DNA of 46,640 nt, taken from NCBI GenBank assembly GCA_964442385.1, contig CAYTYZ010000011.1:1-46640 (forward strand), written 5' to 3'. The notes beneath the pieces were generated by a model. The model ran no database searches and was not told the DNA's origin. It saw nothing but the letters and a program-made list of their open reading frames with translations. Shown in pieces: positions 24,379 to 32,849 of the stretch. How positions within the stretch are numbered: position 1 is the first letter of the stretch; the number at the start of each line of letters is the position of its first letter. Source of the stretch: CAYTYZ01 sp964442385 (GTDB taxonomy: Bacteria; Patescibacteriota; Microgenomatia; UBA12405). The position numbers and the translations under genes are program-made.

Positions 24379-27300
24379 ATGCATGACAGAGTTCCGCCCG
24401 GCATGATGCGAGGTGAAAAAACAAGATTTAACAACGATACTTTAACAGAAATTACATATGCTGAAAAAACCTGGACACTGAAACAGTCCATCAAGGATTT
24501 GTTTCAAAATCATTTAGATGCGCAAATGCGAGCACAGGTAGACAGCGCAATTCGAAACTTTTTAGAAGACAGCGAAAATCAATTACCTGCCCTAAAAGAC
24601 CTTGAACTTCGCAAGGTTGCCTACCAATATCTCAGTACAAAAGGCCATTTATCAAGTGATGCTGAAATGGAAATGGCCAAAGAATTCATCAGATGTGTTG
24701 GCAAATACTCAAATCTGCCTCAGGATGCAATTGCTGATTTGGTGTTAGAAAAAATGCAAGATTTGGAGTTCAAACCTCCTGTTTTTAAATATCTAGTTCA
24801 AGACAGAGGTAATAAAAATCCAAATACACGACTTGTTACAATTTCCGAGCTAAACAGACTGCACGAAAAATTAGGTCACGGTAACTATAGATGGCAAATA
24901 GTTGGACTTCTTATCCAAGACGATGGACCAGGATATGATGTAACCCTTAAGTCGGTCTACGATTCTGACAAAAGAGGGGCTGTTGATCAAGTTGGTAGAT
25001 TTGGCGAAGGAGCTAAAATAAGTGATGCTTTCTTGGTAAACAATGGTTATCAAGTTATTCAAAAATCTCTTTACACCGTAGAAGGTGAAGATGGATATGT
25101 GGCATGGAAAAGCAGACCTGAAATCTCAAGTGATGGTAGATTAGCCATACGAGGCATCACAATTAAATCCCAAGGGACAGCACCTACTGGTTCAAGTACC
25201 CTAGTCAGGTTCCCCGATGGCGAAAGAGACTTGTCTCACTATCTAGACCCAAGAAATCATAACGGTGCATTACCAGACTTCATGTGTCTAAATTCTAAAA
25301 ATAAGTTTTATTATCCCTACTATAGCCCAAATCAACCACTTGTTGGAGTCATGTCAAGAAACACTTATCTAGCTACACACTTTATAGGAGGAATTGCCGT
25401 AGAGGACCTAACTCCAGATAATCACACTATATTTAACTATAGTATTCTTGATGCTGGTGCAGTAGCAGCAAGAGACAGAAACAAACTTTCACAGACTTTT
25501 GCAAGCTCTGTAAATTCCTTTTGGAGAAACCAACCCGACCCTAAATTGTTTAGGCAATTGTTTCAAACTCAAGAGCCTAGGAATCAAAAAGATGGTATCG
25601 AAGTAAAGAGTATTCAAGAGATTATTGAAGACACAACCGCAGGTCGTTCCAAAAGACCAGAGGTTGCAAAAATATTTATTCACCACTTGAGAGAGTGTTG
25701 TTCCAAAAATAAAAAAACAATATTTGTAAGTACACCCAATAGTTTAACCACAAACGAACAGGACAGCTTAGAGTCCCACGGATACACAATAGTAAGGTTT
25801 TACAGAATAAAAATCTCAAATGAATTAATTAAAACTTACCTTGGCGATGTAGCCATTAGTCTTGACGAAGCCAGGGCTGGATTGACTAGTGGATTAGTAG
25901 ACAAAAACCAAGATGGTTGGCAAGAAAGATTGGAATTTGCCCAGACATTATACAAAGAAGCCATAGAAGAATTGGAAAAGCTGTATGGCCGTATGTCTAA
26001 TCATAGCCAGGCACATTTAGTTAGAACCGCAAGGCCTATTTACCACTCAAAACTATACAGTAGCGAACCAGTTGATTTTGTTTTTGATACCAAAACTGGT
26101 GCAAACCAGATTCGAATAAATATCGAACAACTAAATTTCCCCAAAGAAAAAAGAGATGCAATAAAGCGTCTTATTCAGGTTAACTTAATCGCCATACTTA
26201 ATGGTACTTCTCAGGCCAAAAATGATACTTTACAAAAAGGTCAGCAAGAAGTTGGCCTTTTACTAACATCTGTCATGCAACAGCATGTACCAAGTGAATT
26301 TAAGGGATTTAATCACCAAATAGACACCACCGAAGCAGAAACGATTTTTTGGAAAAAAAGAAAAAAAGAAATAAAACTAGCCCATGAGCAAAGTCAAATA
26401 TATTTCCAACTTTTCCAGGAGTCAGTTAACCTAGACTTTCTCAAGGGCCTGCCAGACAGACTAGACCATAAGCAACACGAACAGATAATTAATATATTAG
26501 TAAACAAGCTGTTTATAACTGAAGCTGGGTTGGCCACTTTTGTTTTTGACGACGAAAAAAAATGTCTTAAATTGATCCAGGGTAAAATTGATGGCCTACC
26601 TATTGTTTACAAAGATTCCAAAAGAGTCATACGAAAATTTGGCAATATCTTAATTCTAAAAGTCCAGGACTTAGACTATGTAAAAATAGAAAATGAGGTA
26701 TGTTTCGAGTCTGGTGGACTCATGTATCGCTCCTCTATTCTTTCACCTTTAAGTGCTGAACTTGACACAGCTGTTCAAGCCTATCAACTTCGCTTTTCAA
26801 AAAATTATGCCTACATGTGTCCAGACCCAAAAGACAGCCCAGCTTACGTCAGGGATATAATGCTGGCAAAGATAGAAAACTGTGAGTTTCATTATAAAAA
26901 AACTGATAGTCCTGCAGAAACACAACTAGAAAGTGGTTTGGTAGGGCTACCTCTGTCTGTCGAGTACGGCCAAGAAAACTGGAACAATCCCCTGCGTTTT
27001 CTAGAAGATGTTGCCCAAAATCATCTTGACGCAGGTACTTTGACCATAAGCTATTATGTTCAAACTGCAAATGGGCAAAAGTCTTGGGTTAACTTGTCTG
27101 AAATTAGTGAAAGTGACCAAATACTTGGAGTAGAATTTGAAGATAATGGATCGGGTTATGCCCCAGAAAGTGCCAGAATAATGGGCAAAACCACTAAACA
27201 TAATCCTCTGGAGGCCGGAAAATATGGTGAAGGGATTAAAATGTTTATTTCAGCAGCCTGCAGAAACCTTGTTGACCTAGAAATCGAATCTACTTGTCTA

Positions 27301-28461
27301 AAAAATGGTCACCTAGTGCGCTGGCAAGGCAGGGCACGAACCGTTGAAAAAGAAGTTGTAAAAAGTGGACAAAGACAAATAACCCACCTGGCTGGATTTG
27401 AATTGGCTTTTGATACCAATACCAAGTTAGGATCAAAAACCAGAATTGTGTTTAAAGATCCAACTTCTGATTTTAGTCGAAGGTGTATAGAAGCTTTGTA
27501 CCAATTACAACCTGGGGGTCAACCCAAAGGTCTAGATAGATATATTAGACAACTTAGATCTTCACACACAGATTCCAATGTTCTAAGGGTTGGGCCAGTT
27601 TCCTACTTACCAGATGAAACTGGGACTATCTATGAAAATGGTCTTTTCCTGAAAGATGGGTCCAATCTTTACTTGGGTGGTTATGATACCCCCTCTGTTT
27701 CAAATACTCGTGAAAGAAATGAGGCAAATGAAGCCATTCTAACCAATTATTTGGTGTTTTTATTGGGACATACCACCAACTTGGCCTTAATTGAAAAAAT
27801 TGTTGATTTGGTAGTAAGACTCAAGGATCACCCAGATTCCTGGGATGAAAAAACTAAAGAATATTTAGATATCAAAGTTCTTGCTCAATATACTGGTCAA
27901 AATTTTCCCAACCTAGGGCTTTACTTGACCATGGCCGATCAAAAACTATCAGGTGGCTACTTTTCCCAAAGTAATCTAGCAAGTGAGCGTCATTTAGATT
28001 CAGAACATGCTATACATTTTCCCAAAACAGGGCTAGTGGGAGAAATGTTTCCCTCTTCTCTCCAAATATTATCTACCTACAAAGAGCTTCCTGTAAAATT
28101 AAAAACCTCTGAAGAAGCCAAGGTTCATAGTCTGCTTATCCCTGTTGTAAAACTAATCGAAAGTAAGGTATTGTCTGGTGAAATTAAATTGGGAGGACAT
28201 GCGCTCAGTTTACTTAAACTATGGCAAGATAAAACTTATTTACACACCGCCATTACCTACAGAAGGTCAGGATCTGTTGACGGACAAGCCCACGATGGCA
28301 ACCGAATAAGTCTAAGTGAAGGCTTATTGGCACATGGCAAAGAGGGTGAATTACTGTCGGTGTTTGTTCACGAATTAGTCCATATACTTACCGGAGGCAA
28401 AGACTATACTCCAGAATTTATGGCCAGTCTTTTAGATATAGTTCTTAATCTAAGAAAATAA
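24379..28461 (+). CDS. tandem GHKL (Hsp90-like) ATPase with C-terminal HExxH zincin motif
   Basis: 1360 residues. Two GHKL ATPase modules repeat the same signatures. Module 1: N-box QNHLDA at 43-48, G1 DDGPG at 181-185, G2 GRFGEG at 206-211, and RDRN at 365-368. Module 2: N-box QNHLDA at 880-885, G1 EDNGSG at 921-926, G2 GKYGEG at 947-952, and RERN at 1111-1114. The C-terminus has HELVH at 1331-1335 followed by GGKDYTPEF, a zinc-protease-like motif. The linker (about 400-850) is mostly helical with no known motif. There is no signal peptide or membrane helix, so it is cytoplasmic. The ATG lies 55 nt after tRNA-His, with TAAACT 5 nt before it. GHKL-zincin fusions occur in bacterial conflict and chaperone-like proteins, but I know no function for this exact architecture. 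Confidence 0.85.
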   Translation: MHDRVPPGMMRGEKTRFNNDTLTEITYAEKTWTLKQSIKDLFQNHLDAQMRAQVDSAIRNFLEDSENQLPALKDLELRKVAYQYLSTKGHLSSDAEMEMAKEFIRCVGKYSNLPQDAIADLVLEKMQDLEFKPPVFKYLVQDRGNKNPNTRLVTISELNRLHEKLGHGNYRWQIVGLLIQDDGPGYDVTLKSVYDSDKRGAVDQVGRFGEGAKISDAFLVNNGYQVIQKSLYTVEGEDGYVAWKSRPEISSDGRLAIRGITIKSQGTAPTGSSTLVRFPDGERDLSHYLDPRNHNGALPDFMCLNSKNKFYYPYYSPNQPLVGVMSRNTYLATHFIGGIAVEDLTPDNHTIFNYSILDAGAVAARDRNKLSQTFASSVNSFWRNQPDPKLFRQLFQTQEPRNQKDGIEVKSIQEIIEDTTAGRSKRPEVAKIFIHHLRECCSKNKKTIFVSTPNSLTTNEQDSLESHGYTIVRFYRIKISNELIKTYLGDVAISLDEARAGLTSGLVDKNQDGWQERLEFAQTLYKEAIEELEKLYGRMSNHSQAHLVRTARPIYHSKLYSSEPVDFVFDTKTGANQIRINIEQLNFPKEKRDAIKRLIQVNLIAILNGTSQAKNDTLQKGQQEVGLLLTSVMQQHVPSEFKGFNHQIDTTEAETIFWKKRKKEIKLAHEQSQIYFQLFQESVNLDFLKGLPDRLDHKQHEQIINILVNKLFITEAGLATFVFDDEKKCLKLIQGKIDGLPIVYKDSKRVIRKFGNILILKVQDLDYVKIENEVCFESGGLMYRSSILSPLSAELDTAVQAYQLRFSKNYAYMCPDPKDSPAYVRDIMLAKIENCEFHYKKTDSPAETQLESGLVGLPLSVEYGQENWNNPLRFLEDVAQNHLDAGTLTISYYVQTANGQKSWVNLSEISESDQILGVEFEDNGSGYAPESARIMGKTTKHNPLEAGKYGEGIKMFISAACRNLVDLEIESTCLKNGHLVRWQGRARTVEKEVVKSGQRQITHLAGFELAFDTNTKLGSKTRIVFKDPTSDFSRRCIEALYQLQPGGQPKGLDRYIRQLRSSHTDSNVLRVGPVSYLPDETGTIYENGLFLKDGSNLYLGGYDTPSVSNTRERNEANEAILTNYLVFLLGHTTNLALIEKIVDLVVRLKDHPDSWDEKTKEYLDIKVLAQYTGQNFPNLGLYLTMADQKLSGGYFSQSNLASERHLDSEHAIHFPKTGLVGEMFPSSLQILSTYKELPVKLKTSEEAKVHSLLIPVVKLIESKVLSGEIKLGGHALSLLKLWQDKTYLHTAITYRRSGSVDGQAHDGNRISLSEGLLAHGKEGELLSVFVHELVHILTGGKDYTPEFMASLLDIVLNLRK

Positions 28462-28552
28462 TGTAGTGTTTTTGCATCCACATATTTCACAGGTACACCT
28501 CTACTAATCACACCAACTCCACATCTTTCCTATCAATAATGTTACTATTGCA

Positions 28553-28592
28553 ATGCTAAAAGACAGATTAGCATCTTATAAAAAAATCTGTC
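28553..28592 (+). ncRNA. possible H-type pseudoknot in the cold-shock 5' leader
   Basis: Stem 1: ATGCTA (28553-28558) with TAGCAT (28569-28574). Stem 2: GACAGAT (28562-28568, in the loop of stem 1) with ATCTGTC (28586-28592). Loop 1 is AAA, the stems abut, and the second loop is 11 nt and A-rich, which suits an H-type fold. It ends 10 nt before the ATG of the cold-shock gene, which has no SD. Transcription of this stretch is assumed, not shown. Confidence 0.4.
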
Positions 28593-28602
28593 AAAAAATA
28601 TT

Positions 28603-28812
28603 ATGCAAGGTACAATCAAAACCAAAACCGATAAAGGATTCGGATTTATATCTCGAGAAAATGAAACCAAAGATCTCTTTTTTCACAGTAACGACTTAGT
28701 CGGAGTTACGTTCCAAGATCTCCAAGTCGGAGATGTCGTCTCTTTTGACGTAGAAGTAGGACCAAAAGGACCAAGCGCTAAAAACGTAAAATTGGCTCCA
28801 GCCACTGCTTAA
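28603..28812 (+). CDS. cold-shock domain protein
   Basis: 69 residues, a single cold-shock domain. RNP1 is KGFGFIS and RNP2 is LFFHSNDL, with the usual GPKGPSAKNV near the end. It binds single-stranded nucleic acids and melts RNA secondary structure. The 141-nt leader region upstream contains a possible pseudoknot directly before the start. The gene converges with flavodoxin; a 7-bp AT-rich hairpin (28806-28825) spans its stop codon and may be a weak terminator. Confidence 0.95.
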   Translation: MQGTIKTKTDKGFGFISRENETKDLFFHSNDLVGVTFQDLQVGDVVSFDVEVGPKGPSAKNVKLAPATA

Positions 28813-28828
28813 TTAAATTTAAGCAAGT

Positions 28829-29254
28829 TTACAACAAAAGATTATCCGCCCATTTAACCAGGGCGGATTCTTTTTCGTCGTCTAAAAATCCATCAATTTT
28901 ATGAATTTCTCCTGTTCGTTTGTTGTTTTTCAAGGCTAATATTTCAGCTAGTCTATCCACAGCACCACAAAATATCTGATACGACGAATCGCCCATTCCA
29001 AACAATGCTACTTCTTTGTTTTCAAATTTAATTGATCCAGCATTTAGTTTAGCCACCCAATCCTCTGTTGCCGGATTAAACTCCCCTTCTCCCCAGGTTG
29101 ACACTCCAATTATAAAAACATTGTATTTATCTATAATTTCTTGGGTAACGTCATCAAAGCCAACACATTCACATCCCAGCTTGTCGGCCAAGCTCATGGC
29201 TGTCATCTGAGTATTGCCAGTCAAGCTTCCATATAAAATAACTTTCTTTTTCAT
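28829..29254 (-). CDS. flavodoxin
   Basis: 141 residues. The FMN phosphate loop is GSLTGNT (9-15); the isoalloxazine loops are STWGEGEFNPA (about 52-62) and GMGDSSYQIFCGAVD (about 86-100), with the aromatic residues of short-chain flavodoxins. A soluble one- or two-electron carrier; its reductase is not in this window. TATACT on the minus strand lies 8 nt before the ATG. It is divergent from the oxidoreductase gene with only 13 nt between the two starts. Confidence 0.95.
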   Translation of the reverse strand: MKKKVILYGSLTGNTQMTAMSLADKLGCECVGFDDVTQEIIDKYNVFIIGVSTWGEGEFNPATEDWVAKLNAGSIKFENKEVALFGMGDSSYQIFCGAVDRLAEILALKNNKRTGEIHKIDGFLDDEKESALVKWADNLLL

Positions 29255-29267
29255 GTCAAACTAGTAT

Positions 29268-30464
29268 ATGCAAAACTCCTCGCCTTGGCTAGCAGAACTT
29301 GATCCAAGTTTTGCACAACCCAGTTTAAAATCGAATCTAAAAACTGATTTATGTATTATTGGGGGTGGCTTTTCAGGACTCATTAGTGCTTACTTTATTC
29401 TAAAAAATACCAACCTAAACCTGGTTTTGATAGATTCCAGTCGTCTAGGACATGGTCAAACTGCCCAAACTACAGGCATTCTTTCCAAGCTACTTAAACC
29501 ATCCTACCAGGACCTAGTCAAGCTTTATGGACCCAAAGTTTCCAGCTATTCGCATAGAATTACAGCTTCTAGCTGGAAACTATTAAAACAACTTTTTAAA
29601 GACACTAAATTGCACCTAATCTGCTTAAAATTTAAAGATTACACCGGGTATTCAAATCCCCAAGATGTTTTAGACATACTTAACGATGCACACTTAATGC
29701 ATAGCCATAGGTTAAAACCCAATCCTATTTATATTTCAGACTCTAGTTATTTATCAAAGTCTCTGGAAAAAAAGTATCTACCTTTTTATAAACTGGTAAG
29801 CCAAAGCTATCTAAACAAATGCTTGAAAACTACCGGATTCAATTTTATTGCCATGCAAAGACAAGACTTTGGCTTTCTTAATTCTGCACTTTTTTGTCAA
29901 AAGTTAGCGACTTTTTTGCTCGATACCTACGCTACACGATTACAAGTATATGAAAACACTCCAGCCCTAAAATTTCAGCACGGGGAAACTCATGTGTCTA
30001 TTCATACACCCCAGGCATCCATAAAGGCAAGCCAATGCTTATTCTGCACAGGCAGCTATCCGCTCCGACCAACTTCTAAACTTTTTAAATCAAAAACCGC
30101 CCACCTAGTAGCTATTGCTAAACCAAGTCATTTAAAACCCATGGCCAAAACTTATATTGAAATTAAAAACAATCAATACTCTTTTACCAGATTCCCCTAT
30201 TTAACTAAAAATATATATATCTACAGCAATCCTAGCCATACTCCTCTACTCCATCAAAAAAAACTTACCCACCGTTGGACTTATACCCAAGCACATACAG
30301 CTCACAGTCTACCTATTGCTGGACAAGACAAGCTACGTCATCGCTATTGGTACAATCTGGGTTGCAGTGGGAAAGGCTCCCTACAAGCGCTTGCTAGCTC
30401 CCACCGTATTTCTCTCCTACTTGCCGGCAAAGCACTACCCCGCTCAGTCTTCGACCCTACATAA
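29268..30464 (+). CDS. FAD-dependent oxidoreductase (DAO/GlpD-like)
   Basis: 398 residues. The N-terminal dinucleotide fold has GGGFSG at 32-37 and an acidic residue at the end of strand 2 (LIDSSRLGHGQTAQTTG, where the Gly-Gln-Thr segment follows the FAD-contacting part). The C-terminal GCSGKGS motif near 372-378 fits the last FAD loop of the D-amino-acid-oxidase superfamily. The substrate is not evident; a separate iron-sulfur domain is absent. The divergent flavodoxin gene, 13 nt away, suggests a possible electron acceptor, but this is inference. Confidence 0.8.
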   Translation: MQNSSPWLAELDPSFAQPSLKSNLKTDLCIIGGGFSGLISAYFILKNTNLNLVLIDSSRLGHGQTAQTTGILSKLLKPSYQDLVKLYGPKVSSYSHRITASSWKLLKQLFKDTKLHLICLKFKDYTGYSNPQDVLDILNDAHLMHSHRLKPNPIYISDSSYLSKSLEKKYLPFYKLVSQSYLNKCLKTTGFNFIAMQRQDFGFLNSALFCQKLATFLLDTYATRLQVYENTPALKFQHGETHVSIHTPQASIKASQCLFCTGSYPLRPTSKLFKSKTAHLVAIAKPSHLKPMAKTYIEIKNNQYSFTRFPYLTKNIYIYSNPSHTPLLHQKKLTHRWTYTQAHTAHSLPIAGQDKLRHRYWYNLGCSGKGSLQALASSHRISLLLAGKALPRSVFDPT

Positions 30465-30465
30465 C

Positions 30466-30495
30466 TTGACACTGAATCCTATAATAGGTTAAAAT
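30466..30495 (+). promoter_or_regulatory. promoter of the hisS leader
   Basis: TTGACA (30466-30471), an 18-nt spacer and TAAAAT (30490-30495), 5 nt before an ATG at 30501. A TATAAT at 30480-30485 lies only 8 nt after the TTGACA, so it cannot use that -35. Confidence 0.6.
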
Positions 30496-30500
30496 CACCA

Positions 30501-30563
30501 ATGGAACTAAGATCACTAGCTCATAGCCATTCCACGACCAAGACAGTCGCGGGAGCTGTCTAA
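30501..30563 (+). CDS. candidate 20-residue leader peptide with two His codons
   Basis: ATG at 30501, stop TAA at 30561-30563. Codons 8 and 10 are His (CAT at 30522-30524 and 30528-30530) in the order His-Ser-His. The ATG is 5 nt from a -10 box, the same leaderless arrangement seen at many genes here. It precedes hisS and overlaps the first hairpin of a putative attenuator, so a ribosome waiting for His-tRNA would be placed next to that hairpin. It is not recognisable as a protein family. Confidence 0.45.
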   Translation: MELRSLAHSHSTTKTVAGAV

Positions 30564-30613
30564 TGGTCATTTTATAGCACTTCTCCCCGCTTCCCGGCGG
30601 GGAATTTTATTTT
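30536..30613 (+). promoter_or_regulatory. candidate transcription attenuator upstream of hisS
   Basis: Hairpin A: GACCA-AGACAG (30536-30546) with CTGTCT-(AA)-TGGTC (30556-30568). Terminator: TCCCCGC (30584-30590) with GCGGGGA (30597-30603), followed by ATTTTATTTT. The loop of hairpin A contains GCGGGAG (30549-30555), which can pair with CTCCCCGC (30583-30590) with one bulge; this would block the terminator. The logic matches leader-peptide attenuation as known for E. coli pheST. A free-standing small RNA is the alternative. Confidence 0.5.
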
Positions 30614-30632
30614 CACGCAGTATAATCAATTT

Positions 30633-31865
30633 ATGACAAAAACAAATTTACTAACCCTAAAGGGTTTTCGGGATTTTTTACCAGCTGATGCTAGACTTCG
30701 CGCCTTTGTCAAAGACGTGTTTACATCAGTCTTTGAAAACTATGGCTTTGCCCCACTTGAAACCCCAACTTTAGAATATTCCTCTACCCTTCTAAACAAG
30801 TACGGCGACGAAGCTGATAAGTTGGTTTACAGATTTCAAGATAACGGTAAACGCGATGTTGCCATGCGTTATGATCTTACCGTGCCAACAGCCAAAGTTA
30901 TGGCCATGTATCAAAGTCAAATTAAACTTCCTTTTAAACGTTATCAAATTGGAAATGTCTGGCGCGGCGACAATCCCCAATCTGGTCGTTATCGTGAATT
31001 TACGCAGTGTGATGTGGATATTTTTGGTCCTATTTCTCCTGAAGCCGATGCGGAAATACTTGTCGTAGTCGCCAAAGTCCTCAAGCGTTTAGGCATCCTT
31101 GACTTTACCATTCAGGTAAACTCTAGAAAAACCTTAAACCAAATACTGGAAACTTCTGGTATTGTTGACAACAAAAATTCTATTTTGCAAACCATCGACA
31201 AATTAGATAAATTGTCTTATGATAGAGTACAAATTGAACTCAAAGACAAGGGGCTAACTGACGAACAAATAACCAAGCTTTTCGCATCACTACAGTCCTC
31301 TCTGCCAGATCCAGAGTTACAAAAGACTATTGACTATTTTCTCCGCAATGGTCTGGAATCTAAAAATATAAAATATAGTCCAACTATAGTTCGAGGCCTG
31401 GATTATTACACCGGGATGATTTTTGAAACCAAAGTAAATGGTGTTAATATTGGCTCTGTGGCAAGCGGTGGTAGGTATGATAATTTAATTGCCTCTCTTG
31501 GCGGGCCAGACATTTCTGCCGTAGGTGTTGGAATGGGTTTTGACAGAATTGTAGAGGTGGTCAAAGTACTAAAAAAAGGCCCTTCTCAAACTACTCCAAT
31601 CAAAGTTTTAATCGCCAATTTTGATTCCAATTTAATGCCCGATTATCAGTCTCTTCAAGAAGAGTTACAACAGGCAAATATTCCTAGTTTTATCTTTCCT
31701 CAAAATACCAAGTTAGATAAACAAATTCGCTATGCCCTAGAGCTGGGTATCCCCTATTTGCTAATCCAAGGCAGTGACGAAAAAAAGGAAAATAAGTGGT
31801 TATTAAAAAACCTCCCACTCAAGACTCAGGTCTTAGTGGAAAAAAGTGACCTATTTCTGCTATAA
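30633..31865 (+). CDS. hisS: histidyl-tRNA synthetase
   Basis: 410 residues, a class II aminoacyl-tRNA synthetase. Motif 2 is seen in RYREFTQCDVDIFG (about 117-130), the HisA-type region RGLDYYTGMIFE near 253-264, and motif 3 in GVGMGFDRI near 301-309. A C-terminal anticodon-binding domain follows. It charges tRNA-His, whose gene is also in this window. TATAAT at 30621-30626, 6 nt before the ATG, may be a second promoter lying after the attenuator terminator. The stop overlaps the -10 box of rpmE. Confidence 0.97.
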   Translation: MTKTNLLTLKGFRDFLPADARLRAFVKDVFTSVFENYGFAPLETPTLEYSSTLLNKYGDEADKLVYRFQDNGKRDVAMRYDLTVPTAKVMAMYQSQIKLPFKRYQIGNVWRGDNPQSGRYREFTQCDVDIFGPISPEADAEILVVVAKVLKRLGILDFTIQVNSRKTLNQILETSGIVDNKNSILQTIDKLDKLSYDRVQIELKDKGLTDEQITKLFASLQSSLPDPELQKTIDYFLRNGLESKNIKYSPTIVRGLDYYTGMIFETKVNGVNIGSVASGGRYDNLIASLGGPDISAVGVGMGFDRIVEVVKVLKKGPSQTTPIKVLIANFDSNLMPDYQSLQEELQQANIPSFIFPQNTKLDKQIRYALELGIPYLLIQGSDEKKENKWLLKNLPLKTQVLVEKSDLFLL

Positions 31866-31874
31866 TACCCAACT

Positions 31875-32123
31875 ATGAAACCAGGAATACACCCAGACTA
31901 CCACACAGTTACAGTCCGCTGTGCCTGTGGCAATACTTTTACCACTGGCTCAACTCAGGCTGAAGCTCAAGAAATTGAAGTTTGTTCATCCTGTCATCCT
32001 TTTTATACCGGGGTACACAAATTTGTGGACACCAAGGGTAAAATCGATCGTTTCGAAGAACGACGTTCTAAAGCTACTGCAACCAAGGCTGCCGCCAAAG
32101 CAAAGAAAGCGGCCAAGGTTTAA
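31875..32123 (+). CDS. rpmE: 50S ribosomal protein L31, zinc-binding form
   Basis: 82 residues. The four zinc cysteines C16, C18, C37 and C40 are present (C+ form), with the HPFYTG motif after the last pair. The C-terminus is extended by an Ala/Lys-rich tail (about 63-82). TATAAT (31861-31866) spans the hisS stop and lies 8 nt before this ATG. prfA follows after 3 nt, a common rpmE-prfA arrangement. Confidence 0.96.
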   Translation: MKPGIHPDYHTVTVRCACGNTFTTGSTQAEAQEIEVCSSCHPFYTGVHKFVDTKGKIDRFEERRSKATATKAAAKAKKAAKV

Positions 32124-32126
32124 CCC

Positions 32127-32849
32127 ATGCCAACTTTTGATCAAAATTTTGCCATTTTGGAATTTCGTCCAGGTCCTGGTGGTGAAGAATCCTATCTTTG
32201 GCTCAATGATCTTATGGATATGTATTTGAAATATGCCAGTAGATTAGGTTGGAAAACTAAACTACTTGATGACACCGTCATTGAAATTACTGGCTATGGA
32301 GCCTATGATCAACTTCAACTAGAAACAGGCACTCATCGCGTTCAACGTATACCTGTTACTGAAAAAAAGGGACGTATTCACACTTCTACAGCAAGTGTAG
32401 TGGTTTTACCCAAAATTACCAGCAATGATATCAAAATTCGACCAGAAGATATTGAAATGTCTGCCACTCGGGCTGGTGGCCACGGTGGTCAAAACGTCAA
32501 CAAGGTGTCAACCGCTATTCGGCTGGTTCACAAGCCATCGGGTATAGTAGTTTCTATGCGTGAAGAACGCTACCAAGCTCAAAATCGCGAAAAAGCCATG
32601 CAAGTACTTGCCGCCAAACTTTACCAAGCAGAGGAAGAGAAAAAATTAGCTAGTCTAGGTTCTGCTCGTTCAGTTATTGGCCTTGGTCTACGTGCCGACA
32701 AAATTCGTACCTATAACTACGCTAGGAATCAGGTTAAAGACCACCGACTTGAAGAAAAATCTTTTAATCTGGACAAGATTCTGGAAGGCAAACTCGATGA
32801 TTTACTACTCGAACTGCAAATCCTTAAAGAGTCCGAGAAATCGGAATAA
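32127..32849 (+). CDS. prfA: peptide chain release factor 1, lacking domain 1
   Basis: 240 residues against about 360 in typical RF1. Domain 2 begins at once (FAILEFRPGPGGEES at 8-22). The codon-recognition motif is the RF1-type PVT (in QRIPVTEKKGRIHTS), so it should read UAA and UAG. The GGQ peptidyl-hydrolysis motif is in GGHGGQNVNKVS near 114-125. The helical domain 1, which contacts the ribosomal stalk base and RF3, is missing, and no upstream frame supplies it: rpmE ends 3 nt before. The C-terminus is also slightly short. The gene converges with and overlaps the next gene by 26 nt. Confidence 0.93.
   Translation: MPTFDQNFAILEFRPGPGGEESYLWLNDLMDMYLKYASRLGWKTKLLDDTVIEITGYGAYDQLQLETGTHRVQRIPVTEKKGRIHTSTASVVVLPKITSNDIKIRPEDIEMSATRAGGHGGQNVNKVSTAIRLVHKPSGIVVSMREERYQAQNREKAMQVLAAKLYQAEEEKKLASLGSARSVIGLGLRADKIRTYNYARNQVKDHRLEEKSFNLDKILEGKLDDLLLELQILKESEKSE

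Noticed and set aside
24247..28500. Mobile island integrated at tRNA-His
   Set aside because: No integrase next to it and no repeat of the tRNA 3' end found downstream of the large ATPase gene; the location alone is not evidence.
30466..30485. TTGACA plus TATAAT before the hisS leader as one promoter
   Set aside because: They are only 8 nt apart. The same TTGACA pairs properly with TAAAAT at 30490-30495.
30486..30632. T-box riboswitch before hisS
   Set aside because: The conserved T-box sequence and specifier-loop layout are not present; the leader is too short.
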